Positions 42,794-51,855 are shown, counted from the first letter of the stretch. The stretch: 64,000 nt of DNA from an uncultured Clostridia bacterium (GCA_934647305.1 CAKUFI010000002.1:1-64000), one strand, 5' to 3'. Made by a program: numbers and translations. Notes: generated from the letters alone by a model not told the origin.

Positions 42794-43456
42794 ATGCAGA
42801 CGATCCTGGTAATTGACGACGACGAGGCGATCGGCAACCTGGAGGAAGAGGTGCTCCGGCGCGCGGGCTACGCGGTGCTCAGGGCGTATTCGGGCACGGA
42901 GGCGCTGCTGGTGCTCAGGGAGCGCCGGCCCAACCTTGCGCTGCTCGACCTGATGCTGCCCGGCCTGTCCGGCGAGGAGCTGCTGCCCCGCCTCGAGGGG
43001 ATTCCGGTGATCGTCGTGAGCGCGAAGGCGGCGGTGCAGGACAAGGTCGATCTGCTGCTGGGCGGCGCGGCAGACTACCTGACCAAGCCGTTCGACACGC
43101 AGGAGCTGCTGGCGCGGGTGGCGGTGCGCCTGAGAGAGCGCCCGGCCTCGCCGCTGTCGGCCGTCTACACCTGCGGGAATCTCACGCTGGACACCGCCTC
43201 GCACGCGGTCTGTGCCGCCGGGCAGCCGGTTTCGCTCACCCGCACCGAATATGCCATCCTGAAGCTGCTCATCCGCAACCCGGGCCAGGTTCTCGCCAGA
43301 TCCGTGCTGCTCGACCGCATCGGCGAAGACACGCCCGACTGCACCGAGCGCTCGCTCAAGCAGCACGTCAGCAACCTGCGCCGAAAGCTGCAGGAAAAGA
43401 CCGGCACGGACTGCATCGAGGCGGTCTGGGGCATCGGGTTCCGGCTGAAAAACTGA
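42794..43456 (+). CDS. OmpR-family response regulator
   Basis: 220 residues. The receiver domain has acidic DDD near 8-10, the phosphoacceptor Asp 52 (LLDLMLPG) and Lys near 96 (YLTKPFD). The C-terminal winged helix (about 125-218; VSLTRTEYAILKLLIRNPGQ) binds DNA. It heads a module with an ABC exporter and a histidine kinase, as in antimicrobial-peptide resistance systems. AAGGAGG precedes ATG 42794. Confidence 0.92.
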   Translation: MQTILVIDDDEAIGNLEEEVLRRAGYAVLRAYSGTEALLVLRERRPNLALLDLMLPGLSGEELLPRLEGIPVIVVSAKAAVQDKVDLLLGGAADYLTKPFDTQELLARVAVRLRERPASPLSAVYTCGNLTLDTASHAVCAAGQPVSLTRTEYAILKLLIRNPGQVLARSVLLDRIGEDTPDCTERSLKQHVSNLRRKLQEKTGTDCIEAVWGIGFRLKN

Positions 43457-43508
43457 CCAGATCTTGACGCTTTTCCTGACCGGCGTCTTGACCATTGCCT
43501 GGTATACT
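43453..43508 (+). promoter_or_regulatory. Putative response-regulator operator and promoter of the ABC exporter genes
   Basis: Four TGAC cores (starting 43454, 43465, 43477 and 43489, inside CTGAC or TTGAC) are spaced 11-12 bp apart and lead up to a TATACT -10 at 43503-43508. The expected -35 position (CCGGCG) does not match consensus, which fits an activated promoter. OmpR-type regulators usually bind such tandem direct repeats on one DNA face (known). Confidence 0.55.
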
Positions 43509-43699
43509 GCCGGTAACAGGGCGCATCCGGAAAGGGAAGAGGCGACAGCCCGAGCGGTTTTGCCGGTTCCAGAATGGGAAACCGCAGGCTCAGCAAGGGC
43601 GAAATCGACGGTTTCCGACGTGGAAACGGTGCGAAGCACGCCGCGATGGAGTCTCATAGAGTTTTTCGGATACACCCTGACAAAAGGAGGTACCGACAG

Positions 43700-44614
43700 A
43701 TGGAATACGTGCTTGAGACAAACAACCTGTGCAAGCGCTACCGGGGCTTCACCGCGCTCAGCGGCCTGAGCATGCATGTCCCCAAGGGCGCGATCTACGG
43801 CTTCGTGGGGCGCAACGGCGCGGGGAAAACCACCCTCATCCGCCTGATCTGCGGCCTGCAGCAGCCCACGGAGGGAAGCTACTCGCTCTACGGCGTGCGC
43901 CACACCCTTCCCGCCATCGCCCGCAGCCGCCGCAGAATGGGCGCGGTGGTGGAGACTCCCTCGATTTACATGGACATGACCGCGCGGGAAAACCTGATGC
44001 AGCAGTACCTGGTGCTGGGGCTGCCCTCGTTTGACGGAATCGACGAGCTGCTCAGGCTGGTCGGCCTGGGCGACGCCGGCCGCAAGAAGGCGCGCAACTT
44101 TTCCCTGGGCATGCGGCAGCGGCTGGGCATCGCGATCGCGCTGGCCGGACGGCCCGACTTTCTGGCGCTGGACGAGCCGGTCAACGGCCTGGACCCCGAG
44201 GGCATCATCGAGATGCGCGAGCTGATCCTGAAGCTGAACCGCGAGCAGGGACTGACCGTGCTCATCTCCAGCCACATACTCGACGAGCTGGCGCGCCTGG
44301 CCACCCACTACGGCTTCATCGACGGCGGGCGCATGGTTCGCGAAATGAGCGCGCAGGAGCTGGAAAACGCCTCGCGCAAGTGCATGCGCCTGACCGTGTC
44401 GGACGTGAAGGCGCTGGCCCTGGCGCTGGACGAACTGGGCGCAGAGTATCGCATCCTCTCGCCCACCGAGGCACAGCTGTTCACGCCGCTCTCCGTAACC
44501 AGGCTCACCCGGGCGCTGAGCGCGCGGCAATGCGAGCTGCTGCACGTTCACGAGCAGAACGAGAGCCTCGAAAGCTTCTATATGAACCTGGTGGGAGGTG
44601 AGCACCATGCGTAA
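43700..44614 (+). CDS. ABC transporter ATP-binding protein (bacitracin/lantibiotic exporter type)
   Basis: 304 residues. Walker A GRNGAGKTTLIRL near 38-50, Q-loop around LQQPTEG, signature NFSLGMRQRLGIAIAL near 135, Walker B DFLALDEPVNGLDPEG near 155, H-loop SSHILDEL. The C-terminal 80 residues are a regulatory tail common in BcrA-type ATPases. AAAGGAGG is 9 nt before ATG 43700; the longer frame starts inside the operator region. Overlaps the permease gene by 8 bp. Confidence 0.92.
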   Translation: MEYVLETNNLCKRYRGFTALSGLSMHVPKGAIYGFVGRNGAGKTTLIRLICGLQQPTEGSYSLYGVRHTLPAIARSRRRMGAVVETPSIYMDMTARENLMQQYLVLGLPSFDGIDELLRLVGLGDAGRKKARNFSLGMRQRLGIAIALAGRPDFLALDEPVNGLDPEGIIEMRELILKLNREQGLTVLISSHILDELARLATHYGFIDGGRMVREMSAQELENASRKCMRLTVSDVKALALALDELGAEYRILSPTEAQLFTPLSVTRLTRALSARQCELLHVHEQNESLESFYMNLVGGEHHA

Positions 44615-45422
44615 GCTGCTTCGCGCCAACTTCTATCGCCTGAAAAAGAGCCTGCTGCTCCTGCTGTGCGCCGCGGCGGCCTGCCTGCTGTCCCTGATCG
44701 TCATGATCGGCATTCATCCGGACGGCGAGAACCTGGGGACGCTCGACGAGATCCTGCTGCAGCCCTTCCCCTTCCTGGTGCTGATCGAGGCGGTGTTTAT
44801 CAGCCTGTTCCTGGGCGCGGAATATCAGGACGGCACGCTGCGCAACAAGCTGATCGTCGGCCACAGCCGCAGTCAGGTCTACCTCGCCTCACTGGCCGCT
44901 GCCCTTGCGGGCTGCCTGGCCGTCATGGGCGGCTGGCTGCTGAGCGCCGCGTTCGGCGCGGTTAAGTTCGGCTGGTTCGTCTCCCCCGCCCGATCTGTTT
45001 TGCAGGCTGCGCTGCTGATCGCGATGATCGCCGTAGCAAACGCCGCCGTTTTGACGTTGCTGGGCATGCTCTGCACCAACCGCGCCTATGGCGCCGTCGC
45101 AGCCATACTGCTCATGCTGGGCCTGATCGTGCTCTCCAGCAGCCTGTACAACGCGCTTTCCGAGCCGGAAATGGCCTCCAGCATGGCGCTCGGCGCGAAC
45201 GGCTTCGAGATGACCGAGCCTGAGCCCAATCCGGCGTACGTCTCCGGCTGGCGGCGCGCGGTCTATCAGTTTGCCGTGGACACGCTGCCCTTCGGCCAGT
45301 CCATCCTGCTGACCAATCAGGAGATTACGCGTCCGGTGCTGTCGCTGTGCGGCTCGGGCTGCATCGCGCTGTTCTCCACGCTGGCTGGAATGTTTTTCTT
45401 CCGCCGCAAGGACCTGAAATAA
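44607..45422 (+). CDS. ABC transporter permease (ABC-2 type)
   Basis: 271 residues with six membrane segments, including LLLLLCAAAACLLSLIVMI near 15-33 and LFSTLAGMFFF at the C-terminus. The order ATPase-permease-kinase resembles lantibiotic and bacitracin immunity exporters; exporting or sensing an antimicrobial peptide is likely (inference). GGGAGGTG lies 6 nt before ATG 44607. Confidence 0.85.
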   Translation: MRKLLRANFYRLKKSLLLLLCAAAACLLSLIVMIGIHPDGENLGTLDEILLQPFPFLVLIEAVFISLFLGAEYQDGTLRNKLIVGHSRSQVYLASLAAALAGCLAVMGGWLLSAAFGAVKFGWFVSPARSVLQAALLIAMIAVANAAVLTLLGMLCTNRAYGAVAAILLMLGLIVLSSSLYNALSEPEMASSMALGANGFEMTEPEPNPAYVSGWRRAVYQFAVDTLPFGQSILLTNQEITRPVLSLCGSGCIALFSTLAGMFFFRRKDLK

Positions 45423-45432
45423 GGAGGCATTC

Positions 45433-46323
45433 ATGCAGATCGGCTGGATTGTGCTGACCGGCGCGCTGGCGCTGACCGTACTCGTGCTGCTTGTGCGGCT
45501 GTGTTCCCTGCGCCATGCCCTGCGCGAGCTCACGGACGAGCTGGATGAAAAGCTGCGCACGGACACCAACACGCTGATCTCTCTTTCCAGCGGCGATCGT
45601 TCGGCCCGTGCGCTGGCTGCCAGGCTCAACGGGCAGCTTCGGGCGCTTCGGGCCGAGCGTCTTCGTCTCCAGATGGGTGACGCAAGGCTCAAGGCGGACG
45701 TCGCGAACGTCTGCCACGACCTGCGCACCCCGCTGACCGCCGTCTGCGGCTACCTCGACCTGCTCTCGCAGGAAGAGCTTCCCGCCCGGGCCGAGCAGTA
45801 CCTGGCCGTGATCCGCGAGCGCACGAACGCCCTGCGCGACCTGACCGAGGAAATGCTGCGCTATTCCGTCGCCGCCTCGACCGCCGAGCAGCTGCACATC
45901 GAGCCGGTCTGCCTGAACGACGTGCTGGAAGAGAGCCTGGCCGGGCTTTACGCCGTGCTGACCGAGCGGGGAATTGCGCCCTCCGTTTCGCTGCCCGAGG
46001 AAAAGGTGATTCGCCGGCTGGATCGGCAGGCGCTTCGCCGCGTGCTGGACAACATCCTGATGAACGCCGCGCGCTACTCAGACGGTGACCTGGTCGTCGA
46101 GCTCTCGCCCGGCGGTTCCATCGCCTTCGAAAACGGGGCGCGCAGCCTCGGCCGCGTACAGGCAGAACGGCTCTTCGACCGCTTCTTCAGCGTGCAGTCG
46201 GCCGGCGGCTCAACCGGGCTGGGCCTGTCCATTGCCCGCCTTCTGACCGAAAAGATGGGCGGACGCGTTTCCGCCGCCTGCCGCGAAGGTCGCCTCTGCG
46301 TGCGCGTCGAATTTCCCGCCTGA
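45433..46323 (+). CDS. Sensor histidine kinase
   Basis: 296 residues. A single N-terminal membrane segment (about 4-24) and no extracellular sensor domain. The H-box VCHDLRTPLTAVCGYLDLL has the phosphorylated His near 95, the N-box is LDNILMNAARYS near 203, and the G-boxes end in STGLGLSIARLL. The lack of a sensor domain suggests that it senses through the partner ABC exporter, as intramembrane-sensing kinases do (inference). It follows the permease by 10 bp with AAGGAGG. Confidence 0.9.
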   Translation: MQIGWIVLTGALALTVLVLLVRLCSLRHALRELTDELDEKLRTDTNTLISLSSGDRSARALAARLNGQLRALRAERLRLQMGDARLKADVANVCHDLRTPLTAVCGYLDLLSQEELPARAEQYLAVIRERTNALRDLTEEMLRYSVAASTAEQLHIEPVCLNDVLEESLAGLYAVLTERGIAPSVSLPEEKVIRRLDRQALRRVLDNILMNAARYSDGDLVVELSPGGSIAFENGARSLGRVQAERLFDRFFSVQSAGGSTGLGLSIARLLTEKMGGRVSAACREGRLCVRVEFPA

Positions 46324-46328
46324 CCCCG

Positions 46329-46357
46329 GCCCCGAGATTCAGCTCGAGGGCTTTTTT
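46329..46357 (+). terminator. Rho-independent terminator after the histidine kinase gene
   Basis: GCCCCGAG and CTCGAGGGC pair with one bulged A around a 6-nt loop and are followed by six T. Confidence 0.85.
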
Positions 46358-46677
46358 CGTTCAGGTCGTGCATCCCGTGCCCTTTGTTTCCTTTCAGGTG
46401 CCGACTGCACCTGAAGCGCAACACGAAATGCGTTTCCGAGTCTTTTTCGCGCAGGCTGCGTCCCCCTTTTCTCTCATCAGCTCAGGATTCGGCTGCCCTC
46501 TCGCAGCCAGTCCACACGGCATGTGCCATCTAAACAAAAAGGCGCACAGAAGCCTGTACACCGTCCTCTTTTCACAGTTTTCTTAGCCAAATAGACCCTC
46601 TGTTCTGCCTGTTTTCAGGCGCGTTCGTTAGACGCACCGCAAACAGTCAAACTGCAACAAGGCACAATGCCATAGAC
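46358..46677. other. Gene-free stretch between convergent units
   Basis: No supported gene, RNA or repeat module. It is less GC-rich than the genes. Short open frames here lack ribosome sites and family features. Confidence 0.5.
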
Positions 46678-46709
46678 AAAGCGCAACCCGCTTTCGCGAG
46701 CCGCGCTTT
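46678..46709 (-). terminator. Hairpin terminator of the sortase gene
   Basis: On the minus strand AAAGCGC and GCGCTTT close a longer imperfect stem with a GAAA loop, 5 bp beyond the sortase stop codon. It lacks a clear U-run. Confidence 0.6.
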
Positions 46710-46714
46710 CGGTA

Positions 46715-47695
46715 TTACTGCTGCACCTGTTCAAACAGCTGCATGATCTGCTCCTCGGTCTCATCCTCACGCAGCAGGCGCGCCGTCAGCAGATAGCGGC
46801 CGTCGTCGTGGGTGTAGGAGCAGGTGACCAGCGTGATGAGCTGATCGTCCGCGTTCACGTCGAGCGGAATGTCGTAGGTCGACTTGCGAAGCATCGCGTC
46901 GATGAAGTTCTGCTTCTCTTCCGGCGTGTCGAAATTGAACTCGGTGATCTTGATGTAGCTGGGGTCGGTGGGGGTCATGGACGCGTCGAACAGCGACACG
47001 AGCACGTACTTGCGCGGCTCGCTCTCCCAGGCATACTGCAGCGAAATGATCGGGTACTGCCGCAGGAAGGAGACGTCACGATAGGCCTTCAGCGTGCCGA
47101 ACATGGAGCCGTTCTTCATGTTGTGGCCGTAGATCAGCATGTGGTCGTCGCTCATGTCGGAGTTGTTGCGCTCGTCCAGGAAGATCGAACCCGCGCTGCT
47201 GTACGCGCCATAGAAGTCGTGATCCATATAGAACTTGTTGTCGCGGTAGAGCACAGGCAGGTCGATGTCCTTACCGGCCTTGATCCAGCCGATCAGGTCG
47301 CTGTTCTGGGCATAGAGCTGCTCGAACTGCGGCTGAAGGGCGGGCACGGCGGGCTCAGTGACGACGGGCTGCTGCGCGTCGAGGTTCTGCTGGGCGGGAA
47401 CCGCGGTACCGGCAGGCTCAGCGGTCGCGGTGGGCTCGGCGGTCGGGACGCTGGTCGCGGCCGAGGCGAGCTGCTGCGGGGCCTGGGTTGCGGTTGGGAG
47501 CTCGGTGACAGTGTTCTGGGCGGTGGAAAACTGGTCCTGAAGGCTTGAATTGACCTTCTTCACGTGTTTATCCGCCAGAATGAGCACGCCAAAGTACACG
47601 CAGCCCATAATCAGAACGATGGTCGAGCAGACTTTCAGCGTATCCCGCACCTTATCGGCGAAGGATTCGCGATGCTTTCGATTTTTGTGTGCCAT
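46715..47695 (-). CDS. srtB: Class B sortase
   Basis: 326 residues. Membrane-anchored transpeptidase that links surface proteins to the wall. A basic N-terminus, one membrane segment (about 21-42), a Thr/Pro/Ala-rich spacer (about 60-115), then the sortase fold with His near 190 (IYGHNM), the nucleophile Cys near 293 in TLVTCSYTHDDGR and Arg near 301. The helix-rich insert before the catalytic Cys (TPEEKQNFIDAML) fits class B. GGAGGTG is 10 nt before ATG 47695. Its likely substrate is encoded just upstream. Confidence 0.92.
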   Translation of the reverse strand: MAHKNRKHRESFADKVRDTLKVCSTIVLIMGCVYFGVLILADKHVKKVNSSLQDQFSTAQNTVTELPTATQAPQQLASAATSVPTAEPTATAEPAGTAVPAQQNLDAQQPVVTEPAVPALQPQFEQLYAQNSDLIGWIKAGKDIDLPVLYRDNKFYMDHDFYGAYSSAGSIFLDERNNSDMSDDHMLIYGHNMKNGSMFGTLKAYRDVSFLRQYPIISLQYAWESEPRKYVLVSLFDASMTPTDPSYIKITEFNFDTPEEKQNFIDAMLRKSTYDIPLDVNADDQLITLVTCSYTHDDGRYLLTARLLREDETEEQIMQLFEQVQQ

Positions 47696-47735
47696 CTGCT
47701 GCGCACCTCCAGAAAATGGTAGAGAATGGATTATT

Positions 47736-47772
47736 CAAAAGATCCCGGAAGCATACTGGACGCTTCCGGGAT
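47736..47772 (-). terminator. Terminator or attenuator between the anchored protein and sortase genes
   Basis: ATCCCGGAAGC and GCTTCCGGGAT form a perfect 11-bp stem followed on the minus strand by CTTTTG. It would reduce sortase expression relative to the surface proteins. Confidence 0.8.
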
Positions 47773-47835
47773 GGGGCTTTGACAGGCATCAGAGGTTTTC
47801 ACGGGGAAAACCAGAGAATGCTGTATGCGGGGTGA

Positions 47836-48357
47836 TTACTTGCTCACCTTGCGGCTCAGCACCAGGCAAGCGCCAGCCAGGAGCATCAGGCCACCCATCA
47901 CGTACACGGCGTTGGCGGAATCGCCAGTCTTCGGCACGTCAGAGGAGGGAGTCTTGGTGGGGCGAGCGGTGGGACGCTGAGTGGGAGCGGTGGTCGGGGC
48001 CTGAGTGGGGGCCTCAGTGGGCGCGACGGTGGGCTCCTCGGTGGGGGCGGGAGTCGCGGTGGGGGCCTCGGTCACGGGAACCTCGGTCGCCGCACCGGGC
48101 ACGGTGAAGGTGTCCTTGTTGCCGGCCAGGTCACGGAAGATGACGACATCGCCGGGCTTCACGTTAGTAGTGGTACCAGTCGCCTGAGCGCCAACCTGGG
48201 TGCCGCCAACGTAGACACCAACGGTGCCTTCGTAGTCGGTCACGTTCCAGGACAGAACGCCATCCTTGTAGGAAGCGTTGGCCGTCAGGGCGAAAGCGCT
48301 GGTCGCCAGGGCGAACATCAGCACCAGAGCCAGAACGATAGTAGTAATTTTCTTCAT
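47836..48357 (-). CDS. Small sortase-anchored surface protein (VPKTG motif)
   Basis: 173 residues. Signal peptide of 23 residues (ends SAFA), a short globular region of about 65 residues (KDGVLSWNVTDYEGTVGVYV), a Thr/Pro-rich stalk (about 92-138), and a C-terminal anchor: VPKTG at 141-145, hydrophobic segment 150-166 and RKVSK tail. Probably attached to peptidoglycan by the neighbouring sortase. Codon use is less GC-biased than neighbours, as often seen for well-expressed surface proteins. AAGGAGA precedes ATG 48357. Confidence 0.88.
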   Translation of the reverse strand: MKKITTIVLALVLMFALATSAFALTANASYKDGVLSWNVTDYEGTVGVYVGGTQVGAQATGTTTNVKPGDVVIFRDLAGNKDTFTVPGAATEVPVTEAPTATPAPTEEPTVAPTEAPTQAPTTAPTQRPTARPTKTPSSDVPKTGDSANAVYVMGGLMLLAGACLVLSRKVSK

Positions 48358-48389
48358 GTTTTGGTTCTCCTTGCTTAGTTATTGACCAA

Positions 48390-50990
48390 TTACTTGATCA
48401 CGTAGCCGTAGTTGGAGAAGTCACCCAGCTGCATGCTGTCAGCGTTCTTCTCGCCGGTGACGATCACAAGAACCTCAGTCAGCTTGGTGCCAGCGGGAGC
48501 CTTCATGCCCTTCATGTCGAAGGTGCCGTCGGCCGCGATGACACGGGTATCTTCAGAGACCCACTTGGAATTGTTGGCGCCAGTCCAGGTCCAACGGATG
48601 TAGGCATAGCGGGTGCCGAAGATGGAGGTGGGCACCAGAGAATCCTTCAGAGTGACCTTGCCGGTGCCTTCGGTACGAGCGCCGTAGGTAACCTTGGACA
48701 GGTCGATGTTGTACTTCTCAGCGGTGAACTCCATGGTCTTGGTGTCGCCGCACAGAGAGCAGGTATACACCCAAGCCTTCTTGGCAGCGTCCCAGGTGGT
48801 CACGTAGTTGTGGTTCTTGGTGTCGACAACGGCCTTGTACAGGGCGTGGCAGTGCTTGCACTCGAAGTAGCCTTCGCCAGGATTCTTGCAGGTAGCTTCC
48901 TTACCGGTCTCGACATAGCGGGGCTCAGTCGTGGTGGCCTCATGCTTGATCTTGATCTCGGTCTTACGCTCCTCAGTCTGGGCGCACTTGGTGCAGTAGT
49001 AGTGGCCGGTGATGACAACCTTGCAGTTCGCATCATCAACCTTGACGGGGGCAGCGGCGGTGTAGCCAGCGCCGAAGCCTTCGTACATGGTGCCAGCCGC
49101 GTAGTTCGTGGTGTCGAGCTTCCAGTTGTGCTCGCTGCCGGCCTTGTTCTCAACGGTGATCAGGGTGCAGCACTTGGAGCAGTAGTACTGGAGACGGCCT
49201 TCCTTGGCGCAGTCGGTCCACTTGATGTTCTCGGGGATGAAGCCGCCGGGAACGGTCTTCTTGGTGAAGGTCACGTTGTACTGGGTCTTCACGTCGGCGT
49301 CTTTGGCAACCACATGGCCCAGTTCGCCAGTGATGGTCTCGGTCTCACCGCAGTAGTTGCAGGTCTTGGTGGTGACGGTGGGCTTGGTGCAGGTGCCTTC
49401 CTTCACGGTCTCCGACCACTTGTGGCCCAGAGCGGGGATGACCTCAGACCACTTGTAGCCGCAGTGCTTGCAGGTGAAGGTGCGGGTGCCGGCCTTGGTG
49501 CAGGTCGCGGCGACGATCTCGGTCTTCTTGGGGTCGGCCTCGTGGTCTTTCTTGGGCAGGGTGCGCAGTTCAGTGTAGGTGCAGTTGGCGTTCTTGCACT
49601 TCACGAGCGCGGTGCCTTCCTTGGTGCAGGTGGCCGCTTCGTAGGGGATCATGTGATCCAGATCCAGGTTGTGCTTCTCAACCTTGCCATCCACTGTCTT
49701 GGTCTGAGCGCAGTAGGCGCATTCGATGGTGATGGTAAAGGGCTGGCAAATAGCAATGTGATTGATGCCGTTGTCAGTCGCGGTAACCACGTAAGTGGTG
49801 GGCTTCAGTTCGCCGTACTTCTGCTGAGTATAGGAAACAATCGCAGCGCCCTTCTCGGTGTCAAACTCATGCTCCAGGGTCAGAGCATCGCCTTCCACTT
49901 CGGCCTTGCAGTTGCCGCACACATACTTCACCGCAACGGGAATGGTGCAGTCAGCCTGATGATGTTCCTTCACAAAGGTCTTCCACTGCTCCGTGGTGAT
50001 CGCAGTGCCGGCCACAGGGAACTCAACCTCATGCTCCTCGCCGTCATAGTCAACATAATTGACCTTCGCAGCAACGAAGTTGTGCTTGATAGCGGGGATA
50101 ACAGCAGTCCAGGACTTGCCGCAATCCAGGCAGGTCACGATCATGTGGCCGGCCTCGGTGCAGGTAGCGGACTTGTAGTCCACCTCAACGCCCTTCTTCT
50201 TGCCGTACACGTCGGAGTGGGGATAGACGCCGGTGATAACCTGCTTGCCATCCTTGTAGGTGTGGCCAGGCTTGACAACGTACTCGCCCTTCTCGTTCAT
50301 GTCGAAGAAGTAAGCGATGAAAGCAGCGAACTGAGCGTCGTCCTTGGTGTGGGTCAGAGCGGGGAGCTCCTTCAGGGTGTAGGGCTTGTTGGGGTTGTAG
50401 GCGCCGCAGCCGTTCTTGCAGTAGTAGGCTACGCCTTCATAGCCGGCCTCGGTGCAGGTGGGGGCCTTGGTGCTGGTCACGGAGTTCTCAGAATAGTCAT
50501 GGCCCAGGGGCTTGCCTTCGTTCACAGAAGGATCAACGACCATCTGACGATCCTTGCAGCGGGTGCACTCGACTTCCTTGGTCGCGGCGGCGGTGCAGGT
50601 CGCGGGGGTCTTCTTGCCGTCCTTGACGTCCTGATAGTCATGGCCGAGCATAGGCTTGGTTTCCACGGTGTACTCGACCTTCTCGTCCTTGCACACGGAG
50701 CAGCCCACGAAGGTGGTCAGCTCGGGGGTGGTGCAGGTCGCCGCGACGATCATCTTCACGGTGCCGCCCTGATGGCCGGTCGCCTTGACGATCCTCTCGA
50801 CCTCGTTATGGCAACGGTTGCACTTCCAAATCTCAAGACCGTCCTCGGTGCAGGTAGCGGCCTTCTTGACAGTGGGCGTCACGCCCGTAAAGTCATGATT
50901 AGTACACGGAGTTTCGCCTTCCGCGCCGGCAAAGCTGAAGCAGCTCAGAGCCATCAGCAGAGCCAGAACCAGAGCAAGAAACTTCTTCAT
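48390..50990 (-). CDS. Large secreted protein with repeated Cys-knuckle modules
   Basis: 866 residues. A signal peptide (about 22 residues, ending FAGAE) is followed by about fourteen CxxC or CxxxC knuckles (CNRC, CSVC, CTRC, CLDC, CGNC, CAYC, CKHC, CNYC, CSKC, CTKC, CKHC, CSLC and others), each preceded by an ATCT-type motif and often followed by ALGH or similar. The module is seen in surface proteins of gut Bacillota; whether it binds metal or forms disulfides is unknown. The last 95 residues are a different, Cys-free domain. There is no sorting signal. ATG 50990 follows AGGAG by 10 nt. First gene of the surface operon. Confidence 0.85.
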   Translation of the reverse strand: MKKFLALVLALLMALSCFSFAGAEGETPCTNHDFTGVTPTVKKAATCTEDGLEIWKCNRCHNEVERIVKATGHQGGTVKMIVAATCTTPELTTFVGCSVCKDEKVEYTVETKPMLGHDYQDVKDGKKTPATCTAAATKEVECTRCKDRQMVVDPSVNEGKPLGHDYSENSVTSTKAPTCTEAGYEGVAYYCKNGCGAYNPNKPYTLKELPALTHTKDDAQFAAFIAYFFDMNEKGEYVVKPGHTYKDGKQVITGVYPHSDVYGKKKGVEVDYKSATCTEAGHMIVTCLDCGKSWTAVIPAIKHNFVAAKVNYVDYDGEEHEVEFPVAGTAITTEQWKTFVKEHHQADCTIPVAVKYVCGNCKAEVEGDALTLEHEFDTEKGAAIVSYTQQKYGELKPTTYVVTATDNGINHIAICQPFTITIECAYCAQTKTVDGKVEKHNLDLDHMIPYEAATCTKEGTALVKCKNANCTYTELRTLPKKDHEADPKKTEIVAATCTKAGTRTFTCKHCGYKWSEVIPALGHKWSETVKEGTCTKPTVTTKTCNYCGETETITGELGHVVAKDADVKTQYNVTFTKKTVPGGFIPENIKWTDCAKEGRLQYYCSKCCTLITVENKAGSEHNWKLDTTNYAAGTMYEGFGAGYTAAAPVKVDDANCKVVITGHYYCTKCAQTEERKTEIKIKHEATTTEPRYVETGKEATCKNPGEGYFECKHCHALYKAVVDTKNHNYVTTWDAAKKAWVYTCSLCGDTKTMEFTAEKYNIDLSKVTYGARTEGTGKVTLKDSLVPTSIFGTRYAYIRWTWTGANNSKWVSEDTRVIAADGTFDMKGMKAPAGTKLTEVLVIVTGEKNADSMQLGDFSNYGYVIK

Positions 50991-51215
50991 AAGCTTCAAT
51001 CTCCTCTTTCTTGGTTGTAGTTAGAACTCCGTCAGGTTCGGCAGGGACCTCTCCCGGGTGCAGCAGCCCCACACTGGCATCCAGAAGTAGACAATCTACA
51101 CACTCCTTTCCTCTAGGATTGTCGCGGAAGAATGTTACTTCTTCACGTGACGCAACAAACAGTCGTCCTGCGTCATTAGGGAAAGTATCTATGCCTGCCC
51201 CTAATAGAATTCTGT
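50991..51215 (-). promoter_or_regulatory. Long 5' leader of the surface-protein operon
   Basis: About 225 nt separate the promoter from the start codon. The leader contains several possible helices, e.g. GTAGATTGTCTAC near 51080-51100, CCGGGAGAGGTCCC near 51045-51062 and GAAC/GTTC near 51022-51037. It does not match any riboswitch that I can recognise. It may be a regulatory or stabilising leader. Confidence 0.45.
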
Positions 51216-51221
51216 ACGCTT

Positions 51222-51250
51222 ATTATAGATCAAAACCTGGAAATCCGCAA
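51222..51250 (-). promoter_or_regulatory. Promoter of the surface-protein operon
   Basis: On the minus strand TTGCGG (51245-51250), 17-bp spacer, TATAAT (51222-51227). Confidence 0.75.
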
Positions 51251-51494
51251 CCCTATTTGGCCCATTTTTTGAAATTTTTCTCTTTTTTTTCAAAAGTGGA
51301 TAGAGTTTATTGCAAATCATCGGAGGCAGCGTACAATTTTGCAGGTTTCGCCGTCATTGTGACACGTCCGCAATCTCTGGGGCCCGGTTTTTTGCGGCGA
51401 GAGACGCAGTTTTGTTGGAGTTGTCACAGGTCTGAAATACTTTCGACATCAGTCTGCGGCAGGCAGTGAAAACAGACCACGGTCTGCTTTGGCC

Positions 51495-51758
51495 TCAGCC
51501 GTGCTTTTTGAACAGGCCGAACAGCCCGCCCGAGGCCTTCTCCACCGAGGTGATCGCGCCCACCTCGTAGCCCGTCGCCTCGATCGCCCGGCGCAGCGCC
51601 TGCTCGTCGAGCGGACTGTCGCTCTCGATCACCGTGCGCCCCTTCGTGTGCGACGAGGTCACCTTGCGCACCGGCAGCGCCGCGCGAATCGCGTCGTTGA
51701 CGTGGCTTTCGCACATGCCGCACATCATGCCCCTGACTTCAACGGTTGTTTCGATCAT
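51495..51758 (-). CDS. Heavy-metal-associated (HMA) domain protein
   Basis: 87 residues. The ferredoxin-like HMA fold with the metal site GMMCGMCESHV (Cys 13 and Cys 16) binds Cu(I) or Zn(II). A Gly/Phe/Lys-rich tail (GGLFGLFKKHG) follows the fold. No copper ATPase gene is adjacent. It has its own strong promoter and a leader of about 100 nt. Confidence 0.88.
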   Translation of the reverse strand: MIETTVEVRGMMCGMCESHVNDAIRAALPVRKVTSSHTKGRTVIESDSPLDEQALRRAIEATGYEVGAITSVEKASGGLFGLFKKHG

Positions 51759-51855
51759 TGTGTACCCCTTCTTTCTCGCAGTCGGTCGTTCGCAGGCATA
51801 AAACAGACCGAAGTCGCGTTTTGTGTCCGCTCGTTAAAGGCATCTAACACCGCAC

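Noticed and set aside
51020..51060. Resemblance of the plus strand (GAACTCCGTCAGGT) to the core of bacterial SRP RNA
   Set aside because: The match ends after about 14 nt; the GGAA tip and the pairing partner strand are missing, and the region is the leader of a minus-strand operon.
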